64,000 nt of DNA, taken from Bolinopsis microptera. Lineage: Eukaryota > Ctenophora > Tentaculata > Lobata > Bolinopsidae. Both the position numbers and the translations under genes were made by a program. Under the pieces are notes generated by a model. It was not told the DNA's origin and did no database searches. It saw only the letters and a list, made by a program, of their open reading frames with translations. This document shows, in pieces, positions 37,115-50,383 of the stretch. Position 1 is the first letter of the stretch. The number at the start of each line of letters is the position of its first letter. The DNA lies in the NCBI RefSeq assembly GCF_026151205.1, contig NC_087076.1, forward strand, positions 19,959,919 to 20,023,918, given 5' to 3'.

Positions 37115-38379
37115 CCCATATCCAAAAACCCGCATTCTCGCATTCTAAGAATGTAGGAAATTTTTAAAAGTAGGAAATTTTTGACAAAAAGTAGGAAATT
37201 CGAGAGCCAACTCTGAGAATTTTCGATAATATTTCAGTAGGAATTTAAGTGAAAGAGCAGACTAAAAGTTGCTGGACCGTTATTTAAATGTCCTCAGTCA
37301 GGGATCCACTGATCCAGTCTATCAAATTTCGTTTCACAGACCGAAGTTTGTTGCTATTAGCTACAAAATCTGTGCATCAAGTAACCACTAACCAGATGCT
37401 AATTATTGGGGTATTTTCGCGTACACGACATAAATAGTTGTCATTATTAATTTATTAACATTTTATTATCTACTTATCTAGTCTATGAAACCGGATATGT
37501 CTACAGTGTCACCCGATATCTGTATTGGCAAGCAGTAGCATATACACATCATAATATTCTAAAAACCACCCATGGGGGGATGGGGGCGGCTATAGAAAAC
37601 TTCTGCAAATCCCAATATAGACTACCATTCCAGTTTTGAGTTTTGATAATAGCATTATCAATCATGTAATGTTGTGAACGGTCATCAATGCAATTGTAAT
37701 AACTTTATGTCAGGAGTTCAAAGAACATTATATAGTATTATGAGTTGATGTAATACGTCTAAACATGCATAATGCATAAGCATTCTTTGTTGCGTTTCCT
37801 ATCTTATTTAAAAAGTAAATACTAATAGTCATTATTATATTTTTGGAAAATTTAAATTCCTTGTTTCTTGAATATTTGGTCTCATACTTGCTTCCTTCTC
37901 CAAATTCCCTTAACCCTGTATTAGTTTATAGCTTGAAAGCAGAAAGTGATGGTAGTAGATGAGAACACATTTTTGCCAAAATTATAAACTCTTGATACTT
38001 CTATTCATGCTGTCTCCTATTTCGTGCTTTAGTTAAGCCAAGCGTTTAGGGATTCTAGAATCCAGACAATTTATCCCAATAAAAATTGAAATCAGAAAAT
38101 AGTATGCTAAAATCGTTCTCCATTGTCAGATTCGTTCCAGGAGGCCAAATCTAGTTTAAATTTCCAAAATTTTCGGGGGCTTCGCCCCCAAAAGTAACCT
38201 AGGATCATCTATTAAAAAGCATTCCGGGCCCTAAAAAAGTAAAATTGAGAATCTGGAATCCGCCATGAAAAATCTTTGAACCTCGCGAATACAAAGACTT
38301 TTTATGCGAGCGAAGCGAGTGGGCCACAGAAAACGAAAATATTGAGAATGTAGGAAATTAAAAATTTTTTGGATATGGG
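37115..38379. mobile_element. 1265-bp terminal-inverted-repeat element with 8-bp target duplication
   Basis: Starts CCCATATCCAAAAA and ends TTTTTGGATATGGG, exact inverted repeats of 14 bp. Direct copies of ACTATAGG flank it at 37107-37114 and 38380-38387. An 8-bp duplication is typical of hAT and P-like transposons. The related words GAATGTAGGAAATT occur just inside both ends. No transposase frame is visible, so it is non-autonomous. Confidence 0.8.
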
Positions 38380-38826
38380 ACTATAGGACCTCGATCTAGC
38401 GTCTTCGCGCAATATCTGTTCAAAATTAAATGAAGCTGAAGCCTGATTAGTGATAAGGTAAATAGTCTGGTCAGTTTTACTTGGCTCGCCAATCCCTGTG
38501 CGATGTGCTCTTTTCAAGCTTCCTGAACAGGAAAGAGGAGCGAGCAATAGAGCAGCAGTAGCAAGCTAGTTAGGTAAGGTCAGTTATGCACGAAATGAGA
38601 TGTTTAAATTTACATTTCGTAGGGCTGACATGACAAGGTCTATAGTTAAATACAATAATATAGTATATAAGTATAACCAACCAAAATCCAAACTGGGAAA
38701 ATCACCCTTTTGTCATTTTGCGTAATGTGTTTTATTCCTATATTTATCTTCTCAAATGTCAAAATTCTTCTCAAATTGACCGCTATGCGATTCTAAAGTA
38801 TCGGGGTGAAAGTCATAATATACAGC

Positions 38827-38844
38827 CACGCACGATCGTGCGTG
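38827..38844. other. 18-bp perfect palindrome
   Basis: CACGCACGATCGTGCGTG is its own reverse complement, in an otherwise AT-rich region. Confidence 0.8.
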
Positions 38845-38909
38845 CGCGGCGGGCCTACAACGTCGCTTGTAGGTTTATACATTATAACCTACCATGCAGG
38901 ACGCGCGCC

Positions 38910-39225
38910 GAGTTGAACTCGTCGACGGTAATATTTCATATTTGAAACAAATATTTTACGAGTATCACCCGTTATCAACGTCGCGTGAGGCAAATTTCGC
39001 TGACTTTTAATAAAACATGCCTTTTAATACTAATAGAAACAAGATTTCTGAATGCGTTCAAACTTAATTTGGACTCCGCCGAGTTGGACTCGTCGACGGT
39101 AATATTTTAAACAAATATTTTACAAGTATCGCCCGTTAACAACGTCGCGTGAGGCAAATTTCACTGACTTTTAATAAAACATGCCTTTTAATAGAAACAA
39201 TATTTCTGAATGCGTTCAAACTTAC
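38910..39225. repeat. Tandem duplication of ~160 bp
   Basis: The segment beginning GCCGAGTTGAACTCGTCGAC and ending near GAATGCGTTCAAACTTA occurs twice, at about 38910-39068 and 39077-39225, with small differences. Confidence 0.85.
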
Positions 39226-39714
39226 TGCAATAAACGGTACATTCAATTTCATGAATCATGTACAAGCCATGAATTGTGAATAAACATTATTATTATTATA
39301 TAATTTTATTCAATTAATCAAAAATATTAATAGAACATAAATGAACATTTTAAAGATCTGATAAGTAGTCAGAAAAAAGAAATATTGACACCCAGCAAAC
39401 CCTACCGACTGGTGTATATCTCCAAACGTAAAATAGATTAAGATAGAACCTTCTGCGGTTTTCAACAAAATTCCGTCATGTAAATTTAAAGTTAGCTCCC
39501 CAGGAGCCAAATTTGGGACAACTTAGATTCTGAATTAAACCGAAAAGTTTGATTTTGGGCTAAATAAACGATCACAGCTTTTAAACTTTGCAAAGTAATG
39601 TCGTTGTCATGACTACGAGGCAAAATGCAGGCTTTTACTAAATCGATCGCCCAAAAATTTCACGTGGCTTTGGTTTTTTTGGTTTTGCAGCCTTACAAAA
39701 CGGTTTTACATAAA

Positions 39715-39803
39715 CCCTAATCCCAACCCTAACCCTTACCATAACCCCGAAGCTATCCATAATCTTAACCACAACCCTAACCCTAACCCGAGCCCTAAAT
39801 AAT
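39715..39803. repeat. Degenerate telomere-like CCCTAA repeats
   Basis: CCCTAA, CCCAACCCTAACCC and CATAACC words in an imperfect run, bounded by CACGTG-containing sequence at about 39661 and 39828. Confidence 0.7.
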
Positions 39804-40126
39804 CGAATTCACGTTTTACCAGCCTGTCACGTGACCAAAAGTAAAACGGTTTTTTGCCCATAACTCTCCAGGGAAGCAATTTAACCTTACGTCATGGGGG
39901 GTGATTCGGAATCAGCGTCCAAAAATACACCGATCCTGAACACTTTCATGCCTAAAGCATAAAGGGCCTTTTCACAAGAATTTTCTTAAAATTTGGGCGA
40001 GCGATTTAGTAGGAGCGCAAAATGCAGCGTGCGAAAAGTAAAATTGACGTGACGCATGACGACAAACGTGCTGTTAAAAATCTATCACCTCTAGCGAGCC
40101 CAGCAGGCGGGAAGGTTTTCCTGGGA

Positions 40127-43100
40127 TGGTATGAAACCAAATTGGGGTACTGGAAGTCAAAATCTCGAAAAAAAATTGGAAAATCATACTGTCCCATAGT
40201 TTGTCCCATTTTCAGTTTTTGAAGCTGGAACTTCCAGAGCCAAAATTTTACATTTTTTGCTGAAATTCTGACCTGCAACCAATTACTCAATTAGTCAGTC
40301 AACTATAGATGCCAAATGACACGTCGACACGATTGAGGTGCTGGGAGTTTGATTCGGGTCGGAGGAAGCTCACAGAAGAAATCTTAACAAAACAAAAAGT
40401 TGTATTTTCAAAACTCTGTCCCATTTTCAGATGTGTAAATTTCTGACCGCACATTTGACAGATTGGATGAAATTATTGCCCACAAACCAATTAGTCGGTT
40501 AATTGATGATGGTATGAAACCAAATTGGGGTACTGGAAGTCAAAATCTCGAAAAATATTGGAAAATCATACTGTCCCATACTCTGTCCCATTTTCAGTTT
40601 TTGAAGTTGAAACTTCCAGGCCCGAAATTTTACAGTTTTGGCCGAATTTCTGACCCGCAACCAATTAGTCAGTCAACTAAAATGCCAAATGACACGATTG
40701 AGGTGCTGGAAGTTTGATTTGGGTCGGAAGAAGCTCACAGCAGAAATCTTAAGAAAACGAAAAGTTGTATTTTCAAAACTCTGTCCCATTTTCAGATGTG
40801 AAAAATTCTGAACGCACATTTGACAGATTGGATGAAATTTTTGCCCACAAACCAATTAGTCGGTTAATTGATGATGGTATGAAACCAAATTGGGGTACTG
40901 GAAGTCAAAATCTCGAAAAATATTGGAAAATCATACTGTCCCATACTCTGTCCCATTTTCAGTTTTTGAAGTTGAAACTTCCAGGCCCGAAATTTTACAG
41001 TTTTGGCCGAATTTCTGACCCGCAACCAATTAGTCAGTCAACTAAAATGCCAAATGACACGATTGAGGTGCTGGAAGTTTGATTTGGGTCGGAAGAAGCT
41101 CACAGCAGAAATCTTAAGAAAACGAAAAGTTGTATTTTCAAAACTCTGTCCCATTTTCAGATGTGAAAAATTCTGAACGCACATTTGACAGATTGGATGA
41201 AATTTTTGCCCACAAACCAATTAGTCGGTTAATTGATGATGGTATGAAACCAAATTGGGGTACTGGAAGTCAAAATCTCGAAAAAAAATTGGAAAATCAT
41301 ACTGTCCCATAGTTTGTCCCATTTTCAGTTTTTGAAGCTGGAACTTCCAGAGCCAAAATTTTACATTTTTTGCTGAAATTCTGACCTGCAACCAATTACT
41401 CAATTAGTCAGTCAACTATAGATGCCAAATGACACGTCGACACGATTGAGGTGCTGGGAGTTTGATTCGGGTCGGAGGAAGCTCACAGAAGAAATCTTAA
41501 CAAAACAAAAAGTTGTATTTTCAAAACTCTGTCCCATTTTCAGATGTGTAAATTTCTGAACGCACATTTGACAGATTGGATGAAATTATTGCCCACAAAC
41601 CAATTAGTCGGTTAATTGATGATGGTATGAAACCAAATTGGGGTACTGGAAGTCAAAATCTCGAAAAATATTGGAAAATCATACTGTCCCATACTCTGTC
41701 CCATTTTCAGTTTTTGAAGTTGAAACTTCCAGGCCCGAAATTTTACAGTTTTGGCCGAATTTCTGACCCGTAACCAATTAGTCAGTCAACTAAAATGCCA
41801 AATGACACGATTGAGGTGCTGGAAGTTTGATTTGGGTCGGAAGAAGCTCACAGCAGAAATCTTAAGAAAACGAAAAGTTGTATTTTCAAAACTCTGTCCC
41901 ATTTTCAGATGTGAAAAATTCTGAACGCACATTTGACAGATTGGATGAAATTTTTGCCCACAAACCAATTAGTCGGTTAATTGATGATGGTATGAAACCA
42001 AATTGGGGTACTGGAAGTCAAAATCTCGAAAAATATTGGAAAATCATACTGTCCCATACTCTGTCCCATTTTCAGTTTTTGAAGTTGAAACTTCCAGGCC
42101 CGAAATTTTACAGTTTTGGCCGAATTTCTGACCCGCAACCAATTAGTCAGTCAACTAAAATGCCAAATGACACGATTGAGGTGCTGGAAGTTTGATTTGG
42201 GTCGGAAGAAGCTCACAGCAGAAATCTTAAGAAAACGAAAAGTTGTATTTTCAAAACTCTGTCCCATTTTCAGATGTGAAAAATTCTGAACGCACATTTG
42301 ACAGATTGGATGAAATTTTTGCCCACAAACCAATTAGTCGGTTAATTGATGATGGTATGAAACCAAATTGGGGTACTGGAAGTCAAAATCTCGAAAAATA
42401 TTGGAAAATCATACTGTCCCATACTCTGTCCCATTTTCAGTTTTTGAAGTTGAAACTTCCAGGCCCGAAATTTTACAGTTTTGGCCGAATTTCTGACCCG
42501 CAACCAATTAGTCAGTCAACTAAAATGCCAAATGACACGATTGAGGTGCTGGAAGTTTGATTTGGGTCGGAAGAAGCTCACAGCAGAAATCTTAAGAAAA
42601 CGAAAAGTTGTATTTTCAAAACTCTGTCCCATTTTCAGATGTGAAAAATTCTGAACGCACATTTGACAGATTGGATGAAATTTTTGCCCACAAACCAATT
42701 AGTCGGTTAATTGATGATGGTATGAAACCAAATTGGGGTACTGGAAGTCAAAATCTCGAAAAAAAATTGGAAAATCATACTGTCCCATAGTTTGTCCCAT
42801 TTTCAGTTTTTGAAGCTGGAACTTCCAGAGCCAAAATTTTACATTTTTTGCTGAAATTCTGACCTGCAACCAATTACTCAATTAGTCAGTCAACTATAGA
42901 TGCCAAATGACACGTCGACACGATTGAGGTGCTGGGAGTTTGATTCGGGTCGGAGGAAGCTCACAGAAGAAATCTTAACAAAACAAAAAGTTGTATTTTC
43001 AAAACTCTGTCCCATTTTCAGATGTGTAAATTTCTGAACGCACATTTGACAGATTGGATGAAATTATTGCCCACAAACCAATTAGTCGGTTAATTGATGA

Positions 43101-46100
43101 TGGTATGAAACCAAATTGGGGTACTGGAAGTCAAAATCTCGAAAAATATTGGAAAATCATACTGTCCCATACTCTGTCCCATTTTCAGTTTTTGAAGTTG
43201 AAACTTCCAGGCCCGAAATTTTACAGTTTTGGCCGAATTTCTGACCCGCAACCAATTAGTCAGTCAACTAAAATGCCAAATGACACGATTGAGGTGCTGG
43301 AAGTTTGATTTGGGTCGGAAGAAGCTCACAGCAGAAATCTTAAGAAAACGAAAAGTTGTATTTTCAAAACTCTGTCCCATTTTCAGATGTGAAAAATTCT
43401 GAACGCACATTTGACAGATTGGATGACATTTTTGCCCACAAACCAATTAGTCGGTTAATTGATGATGGTATGAAACCAAATTGGGGTACTGGAAGTCAAA
43501 ATCTCGAAAAAATATTGGAAAATCATACTGTCCCATACTCTGTCCCATTTTCAGTTTTTGAAGTTGAAACTTCCAGGGCCGAAATTTTACAGTTTTGGAC
43601 GAATTTCTGACCCGCAACCAATTAGTCAGTCAACTATAGATGCTAAATGACACGATTGAGGTGCTGGAAGTTTGATTCGGGTCGGATGAAGCTCTCAGCA
43701 AAAATCTTAAGAAAACGAAAAGTTGTATTTTCAAAACTCTGTCCCATTTTCAGATGTGAAAATTTCTGAACGCACATTTGACAGATTGGATGAAATTTTT
43801 GCCCACAAACCAATTAGTTGGTTAATTGATGATGGTATGAAACCAAATTGGGGTACTGGAAGTCAAAATCTCGAAAAAAATTGGAAAATCATACTGTCCC
43901 ATACTCTGTCACATTTTCAGTTTTTGAAGTTGAAACTTAACCAGGGCCGAAATTTTACAGTTTTGGCCAAATTTCTGACCCGCAACCAATTAGTCAGTCA
44001 ACTATAGATGCCAAATGACACGATTGAGGTGCTGGAACTTTGATTCGGGTCGGAGGAAGCTCACTGAAGAAATCCTAACAAAACAAAAAGTTGTATTTTC
44101 AAAACTCTGTCCCATTTTCAGATGTGAAAATTTCTGAACGCACATTTGACAGATTGGATGAAATGTTTGCCCACAAACCAATTATTCGGTTAATTGATGA
44201 TGGTATGAAAACAAATTGGGGTACTGGAAGTAAAAATCTCGAAAAAAAATTGGAAAATCATACTGTCCCATAGTTTGTCCCATTTTCAGTTTTTGAAGCT
44301 GGAACTTCCAGAGCCAAAATTTTACATTTTTTGCTGAAATTCTGACCTGCAACCAATTACTCAATTAGTCAGTCAACTATAGATGCCAAATGACACGTCG
44401 ACACGATTGAGGTGCTGGGAGTTTGATTCGGGTCGGAGGAAGCTCACAGAAGAAATCTTAACAAAACAAAAAGTTGTATTTTCAAAACTCTGTCCCATTT
44501 TCAGATGTGTAAATTTCTGAACGCACATTTGACAGATTGGATGAAATTATTGCCCACAAACCAATTAGTCGGTTAATTGATGATGGTATGAAACCAAATT
44601 GGGGTACTGGAAGTCAAAATCTCGAAAAATATTGGAAAATCATACTGTCCCATACTCTGTCCCATTTTCAGTTTTTGAAGTTGAAACTTCCAGGCCCGAA
44701 ATTTTACAGTTTTGGCCGAATTTCTGACCCGTAACCAATTAGTCAGTCAACTAAAATGCCAAATGACACGATTGAGGTGCTGGAAGTTTGATTTGGGTCG
44801 GAAGAAGCTCACAGCAGAAATCTTAAGAAAACGAAAAGTTGTATTTTCAAAACTCTGTCCCATTTTCAGATGTGAAAAATTCTGAACGCACATTTGACAG
44901 ATTGGATGAAATTTTTGCCCACAAACCAATTAGTCGGTTAATTGATGATGGTATGAAACCAAATTGGGGTACTGGAAGTCAAAATCTCGAAAAATATTGG
45001 AAAATCATACTGTCCCATACTCTGTCCCATTTTCAGTTTTTGAAGTTGAAACTTCCAGGCCCGAAATTTTACAGTTTTGGCCGAATTTCTGACCCGCAAC
45101 CAATTAGTCAGTCAACTAAAATGCCAAATGACACGATTGAGGTGCTGGAAGTTTGATTTGGGTCGGAAGAAGCTCACAGCAGAAATCTTAAGAAAACGAA
45201 AAGTTGTATTTTCAAAACTCTGTCCCATTTTCAGATGTGAAAAATTCTGAACGCACATTTGACAGATTGGATGAAATTTTTGCCCACAAACCAATTAGTC
45301 GGTTAATTGATGATGGTATGAAACCAAATTGGGGTACTGGAAGTCAAAATCTCGAAAAATATTGGAAAATCATACTGTCCCATACTCTGTCCCATTTTCA
45401 GTTTTTGAAGTTGAAACTTCCAGGCCCGAAATTTTACAGTTTTGGCCGAATTTCTGACCCGCAACCAATTAGTCAGTCAACTAAAATGCCAAATGACACG
45501 ATTGAGGTGCTGGAAGTTTGATTTGGGTCGGAAGAAGCTCACAGCAGAAATCTTAAGAAAACGAAAAGTTGTATTTTCAAAACTCTGTCCCATTTTCAGA
45601 TGTGAAAAATTCTGAACGCACATTTGACAGATTGGATGAAATTTTTGCCCACAAACCAATTAGTCGGTTAATTGATGATGGTATGAAACCAAATTGGGGT
45701 ACTGGAAGTCAAAATCTCGAAAAAAAATTGGAAAATCATACTGTCCCATAGTTTGTCCCATTTTCAGTTTTTGAAGCTGGAACTTCCAGAGCCAAAATTT
45801 TACATTTTTTGCTGAAATTCTGACCTGCAACCAATTACTCAATTAGTCAGTCAACTATAGATGCCAAATGACACGTCGACACGATTGAGGTGCTGGGAGT
45901 TTGATTCGGGTCGGAGGAAGCTCACAGAAGAAATCTTAACAAAACAAAAAGTTGTATTTTCAAAACTCTGTCCCATTTTCAGATGTGTAAATTTCTGAAC
46001 GCACATTTGACAGATTGGATGAAATTATTGCCCACAAACCAATTAGTCGGTTAATTGATGATGGTATGAAACCAAATTGGGGTACTGGAAGTCAAAATCT

Positions 46101-49100
46101 CGAAAAATATTGGAAAATCATACTGTCCCATACTCTGTCCCATTTTCAGTTTTTGAAGTTGAAACTTCCAGGCCCGAAATTTTACAGTTTTGGCCGAATT
46201 TCTGACCCGCAACCAATTAGTCAGTCAACTAAAATGCCAAATGACACGATTGAGGTGCTGGAAGTTTGATTTGGGTCGGAAGAAGCTCACAGCAGAAATC
46301 TTAAGAAAACGAAAAGTTGTATTTTCAAAACTCTGTCCCATTTTCAGATGTGAAAAATTCTGAACGCACATTTGACAGATTGGATGACATTTTTGCCCAC
46401 AAACCAATTAGTCGGTTAATTGATGATGGTATGAAACCAAATTGGGGTACTGGAAGTCAAAATCTCGAAAAAATATTGGAAAATCATACTGTCCCATACT
46501 CTGTCCCATTTTCAGTTTTTGAAGTTGAAACTTCCAGGGCCGAAATTTTACAGTTTTGGACGAATTTCTGACCCGCAACCAATTAGTCAGTCAACTATAG
46601 ATGCTAAATGACACGATTGAGGTGCTGGAAGTTTGATTCGGGTCGGATGAAGCTCTCAGCAAAAATCTTAAGAAAACGAAAAGTTGTATTTTCAAAACTC
46701 TGTCCCATTTTCAGATGTGAAAATTTCTGAACGCACATTTGACAGATTGGATGAAATTTTTGCCCACAAACCAATTAGTTGGTTAATTGATGATGGTATG
46801 AAACCAAATTGGGGTACTGGAAGTCAAAATCTCGAAAAATATTGGAAAATCATACTGTCCCATACTCTGTCCCATTTTCAGTTTTTGAAGTTGAAACTTC
46901 CAGGCCCGAAATTTTACAGTTTTGGCCGAATTTCTGACCCGCAACCAATTAGTCAGTCAACTAAAATGCCAAATGACACGATTGAGGTGCTGGAAGTTTG
47001 ATTTGGGTCGGAAGAAGCTCACAGCAGAAATCTTAAGAAAACGAAAAGTTGTATTTTCAAAACTCTGTCCCATTTTCAGATGTGAAAAATTCTGAACGCA
47101 CATTTGACAGATTGGATGACATTTTTGCCCACAAACCAATTAGTCGGTTAATTGATGATGGTATGAAACCAAATTGGGGTACTGGAAGTCAAAATCTCGA
47201 AAAAATATTGGAAAATCATACTGTCCCATACTCTGTCCCATTTTCAGTTTTTGAAGTTGAAACTTCCAGGGCCGAAATTTTACAGTTTTGGACGAATTTC
47301 TGACCCGCAACCAATTAGTCAGTCAACTATAGATGCTAAATGACACGATTGAGGTGCTGGAAGTTTGATTCGGGTCGGATGAAGCTCTCAGCAAAAATCT
47401 TAAGAAAACGAAAAGTTGTATTTTCAAAACTCTGTCCCATTTTCAGATGTGAAAATTTCTGAACGCACATTTGACAGATTGGATGAAATTTTTGCCCACA
47501 AACCAATTAGTTGGTTAATTGATGATGGTATGAAACCAAATTGGGGTACTGGAAGTCAAAATCTCGAAAAAAATTGGAAAATCATACTGTCCCATACTCT
47601 GTCACATTTTCAGTTTTTGAAGTTGAAACTTAACCAGGGCCGAAATTTTACAGTTTTGGCCAAATTTCTGACCCGCAACCAATTAGTCAGTCAACTATAG
47701 ATGCCAAATGACACGATTGAGGTGCTGGAACTTTGATTCGGGTCGGAGGAAGCTCACTGAAGAAATCCTAACAAAACAAAAAGTTGTATTTTCAAAACTC
47801 TGTCCCATTTTCAGATGTGAAAATTTCTGAACGCACATTTGACAGATTGGATGAAATGTTTGCCCACAAACCAATTATTCGGTTAATTGATGATGGTATG
47901 AAAACAAATTGGGGTACTGGAAGTAAAAATCTCGAAAAAAATTGGAAAATCATACTGTCCCATAGTTTGTCCCATTTTCAGTTTTTGAAGCTGAAACTTC
48001 CAGGGCCGAAATTTTACAGTTTTGGCTGAAATTCTGACCCGCAACCAATTAGTCAGTCAACTATAGATGCCAAATGACACGATTGAGGTGCTGGAAGTTT
48101 GATTTGGATCGGAGGAAGCTCTCAGCAAAAGTCTTAAGAAAACGAAAAAGTGTATTTTCAAAACTCTGTCCCATTTTCAGATGTGAAAATTTCTGAACGC
48201 ACATTTGACAGATTGGATGAAATTTTTGCCTACAAACCAATAAGTCAGTTAATTGATGATTGTATGAAACCAAATTGGGGTACTGGAAGTCAAAATCTCG
48301 AAAAAAATTGGAAAATCATACTGTCCCATAATTTGTCCCATTTTCAGTTTTTGAAGTTGAAACTTCCAGGGCCGAAATTTTACAGTTTTGGCCGAATTTC
48401 TGACCCGCAACCAATTAGTCAGTTAACTATAGATGCCAAATGAAACTATTGAGGTGCTGGAAGTTTGATTTAGATCAGAGGAAGCTCTCAGCAAAAGTCT
48501 TAAGAAAACGAAAAAGTGTATTTTCAAAACTCTGTCCCATTTTCAGATGTGAAAATTTCTGAACGCACATTTGACAGATTGGATGACATTTTTGCCTACA
48601 AACCAATAAGTCAGTTAATTGATGATTGTATGAAACCAAATTGGGTTACTGAAAGTCAAAATCTCGAAAAAAATTGGAAAATCATACTGTCCCATAATTT
48701 GTCCCATTTTCAGTTTTTGAAGTTGAAACTTCCAGGGCCGAAATTTTACAGTTTTGGCTGAATTTCTGACCCGCAACCAATTAGTCAGTTAACTATAGAT
48801 GCCAAATGAAACTATTAAGGTGCTGGAAGTTTGATTTAGATCAGAGGAAGCTCTCAGCAGAAATCTTAAGAAAACGAAAAGTTGTATTTTCAAAACTCTG
48901 TCCCATTTTCAGATGTGTAAATTTCTGAACGCACATTTGACAGATTGGATGACATTTTTGCCTACAAACCAATAAGTCAGTTAATTGATGATTGTATGAA
49001 ACCAAATTGGGTTACTGAAAGTCAAAATCTCGAAAAAAATTGGAAAATCATACTGTCCCATAATTTGTCCCATTTTCAGTTTTTGAAGTTGAAACTTCCA

Positions 49101-50383
49101 GGGCCGAAATTTTACAGTTTTGGCCGAATTTCTGACCCGCAACCAATTAGTCAGTTAACTATAGATGCCAAATGAAACTATTAAGGTGCTGGAAGTTTGA
49201 TTTAGATCAGAGGAAGCTCTCAGCAGAAATCTTAAGAAAACGAAAAGTTGTATTTTCAAAACTCTGTCCCATTTTCAGATGTGTAAATTTCTGAACGCAC
49301 ATTTGACAGATTCGATGAAAGTTTTGCCCACAAACCAATTAGTCAGTTAATTGATGATGTTATGAATCCAAATTGGGGTACTGGAAGTCAAAATCTCGAA
49401 AAAAAATTGGAAAATCATACTGTCCCATACTCTGTCCCATTTTCAGTTTTTGAAGTTGAAACTTCCAGGGCCGAAATTTTACAGTTTTGGCCGAATTTCT
49501 GACCCGCAACCAATTAGTCAGTCAACTATAGATGCCAAATGACACGATTGAGGTGCTGGAACTTTGATTCGGGTCGGAGGAAGCTCACAGAAGAAATCCT
49601 AACAAAACAAAAAGTTGTATTTTCAAAACTCTGTCCCATTTTCAGATGTGAAAAATTCTGAACGCACATTTGACAGATTGGATGAAATGTTTGCCCACAA
49701 ACCAATTAGTCGGTTAATTGATGATGGTATGAAACCAAATTGGGGTACTGGAAGTCAAAATCTCGAAAAAAATTGGAAAATCATACTGTCCCATAGTTTG
49801 TCCCATTTTCAGTTTTTGAAGCTGAAACTTCCAGGGCCGACATTTTACAGTTTTGGCAGAAATTCTGACCCGTAACCAATTAGTCAGTCAACTATAGATG
49901 CCAAATGACACGATTGAGGTGCTGGAAGTTTGATTTGGATCGGAGGAAGCTCTCAGCAGAAGTCTTAAGAAAACGAAAAAGTGTATTTTCAAAACTCTGT
50001 CCCATTTTCAGATGTGAAAATTTCTGAACGCACATTTGACAGATTGGATGACATTTTTGCCTACAAACCAATAAGTCAGTTAATTGATGATTGTATGAAA
50101 CCAAATTGGGGTACTGAAAGTCAAAATCTCGAAAAAAATTGGAAAATCATACTGTCCCATAGTTTGTCCCATTTTCAGTTTTTGAAGTTGAAACTTCCAG
50201 GGCCGAAATTTTACGGTTTTGGCCGAATTTCTGACCCGCAACCAATTAGTCAGTCAACTATAGATGCCAAATGAAACTATTGAGGTGCCGGAAGTTTGAT
50301 TTGGATCAGAGGAATCTCTCAGCAATCTTAAGAAAACGAAAAGTTGTATTTTCAAAACTCTGTCCCATTTTCAGATGTGTAAA
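40127..50383. repeat. Satellite array, ~365-bp monomer, with higher-order repeats
   Basis: About 28 head-to-tail monomers of about 365 bp. Landmarks in each are CTGTCCCATTTTCAGATGTG, CGCACATTTGACAGATTGG, GTATGAAACCAAATTGGGG and GGTGCTGGAAGTTTGATT. Monomers 40.1-48 kb form blocks repeating at 1478 bp (four monomers) and 2961 bp (eight); those from about 48.06 kb on are more diverged. Open frames of 60-105 codons recur on both strands of every monomer and stop at different points as monomers vary, so I treat them as incidental. Confidence 0.95.

Noticed and set aside
40022-50274. Repeated 60-105-codon frames as a tandem gene family
   Set aside because: They occur on both strands of a satellite monomer, have no recognised domain and are broken by frameshifts in sister monomers.
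40127-50383. CRISPR-like array
   Set aside because: Units are 365 bp with no short repeat/spacer alternation, and the DNA is animal.
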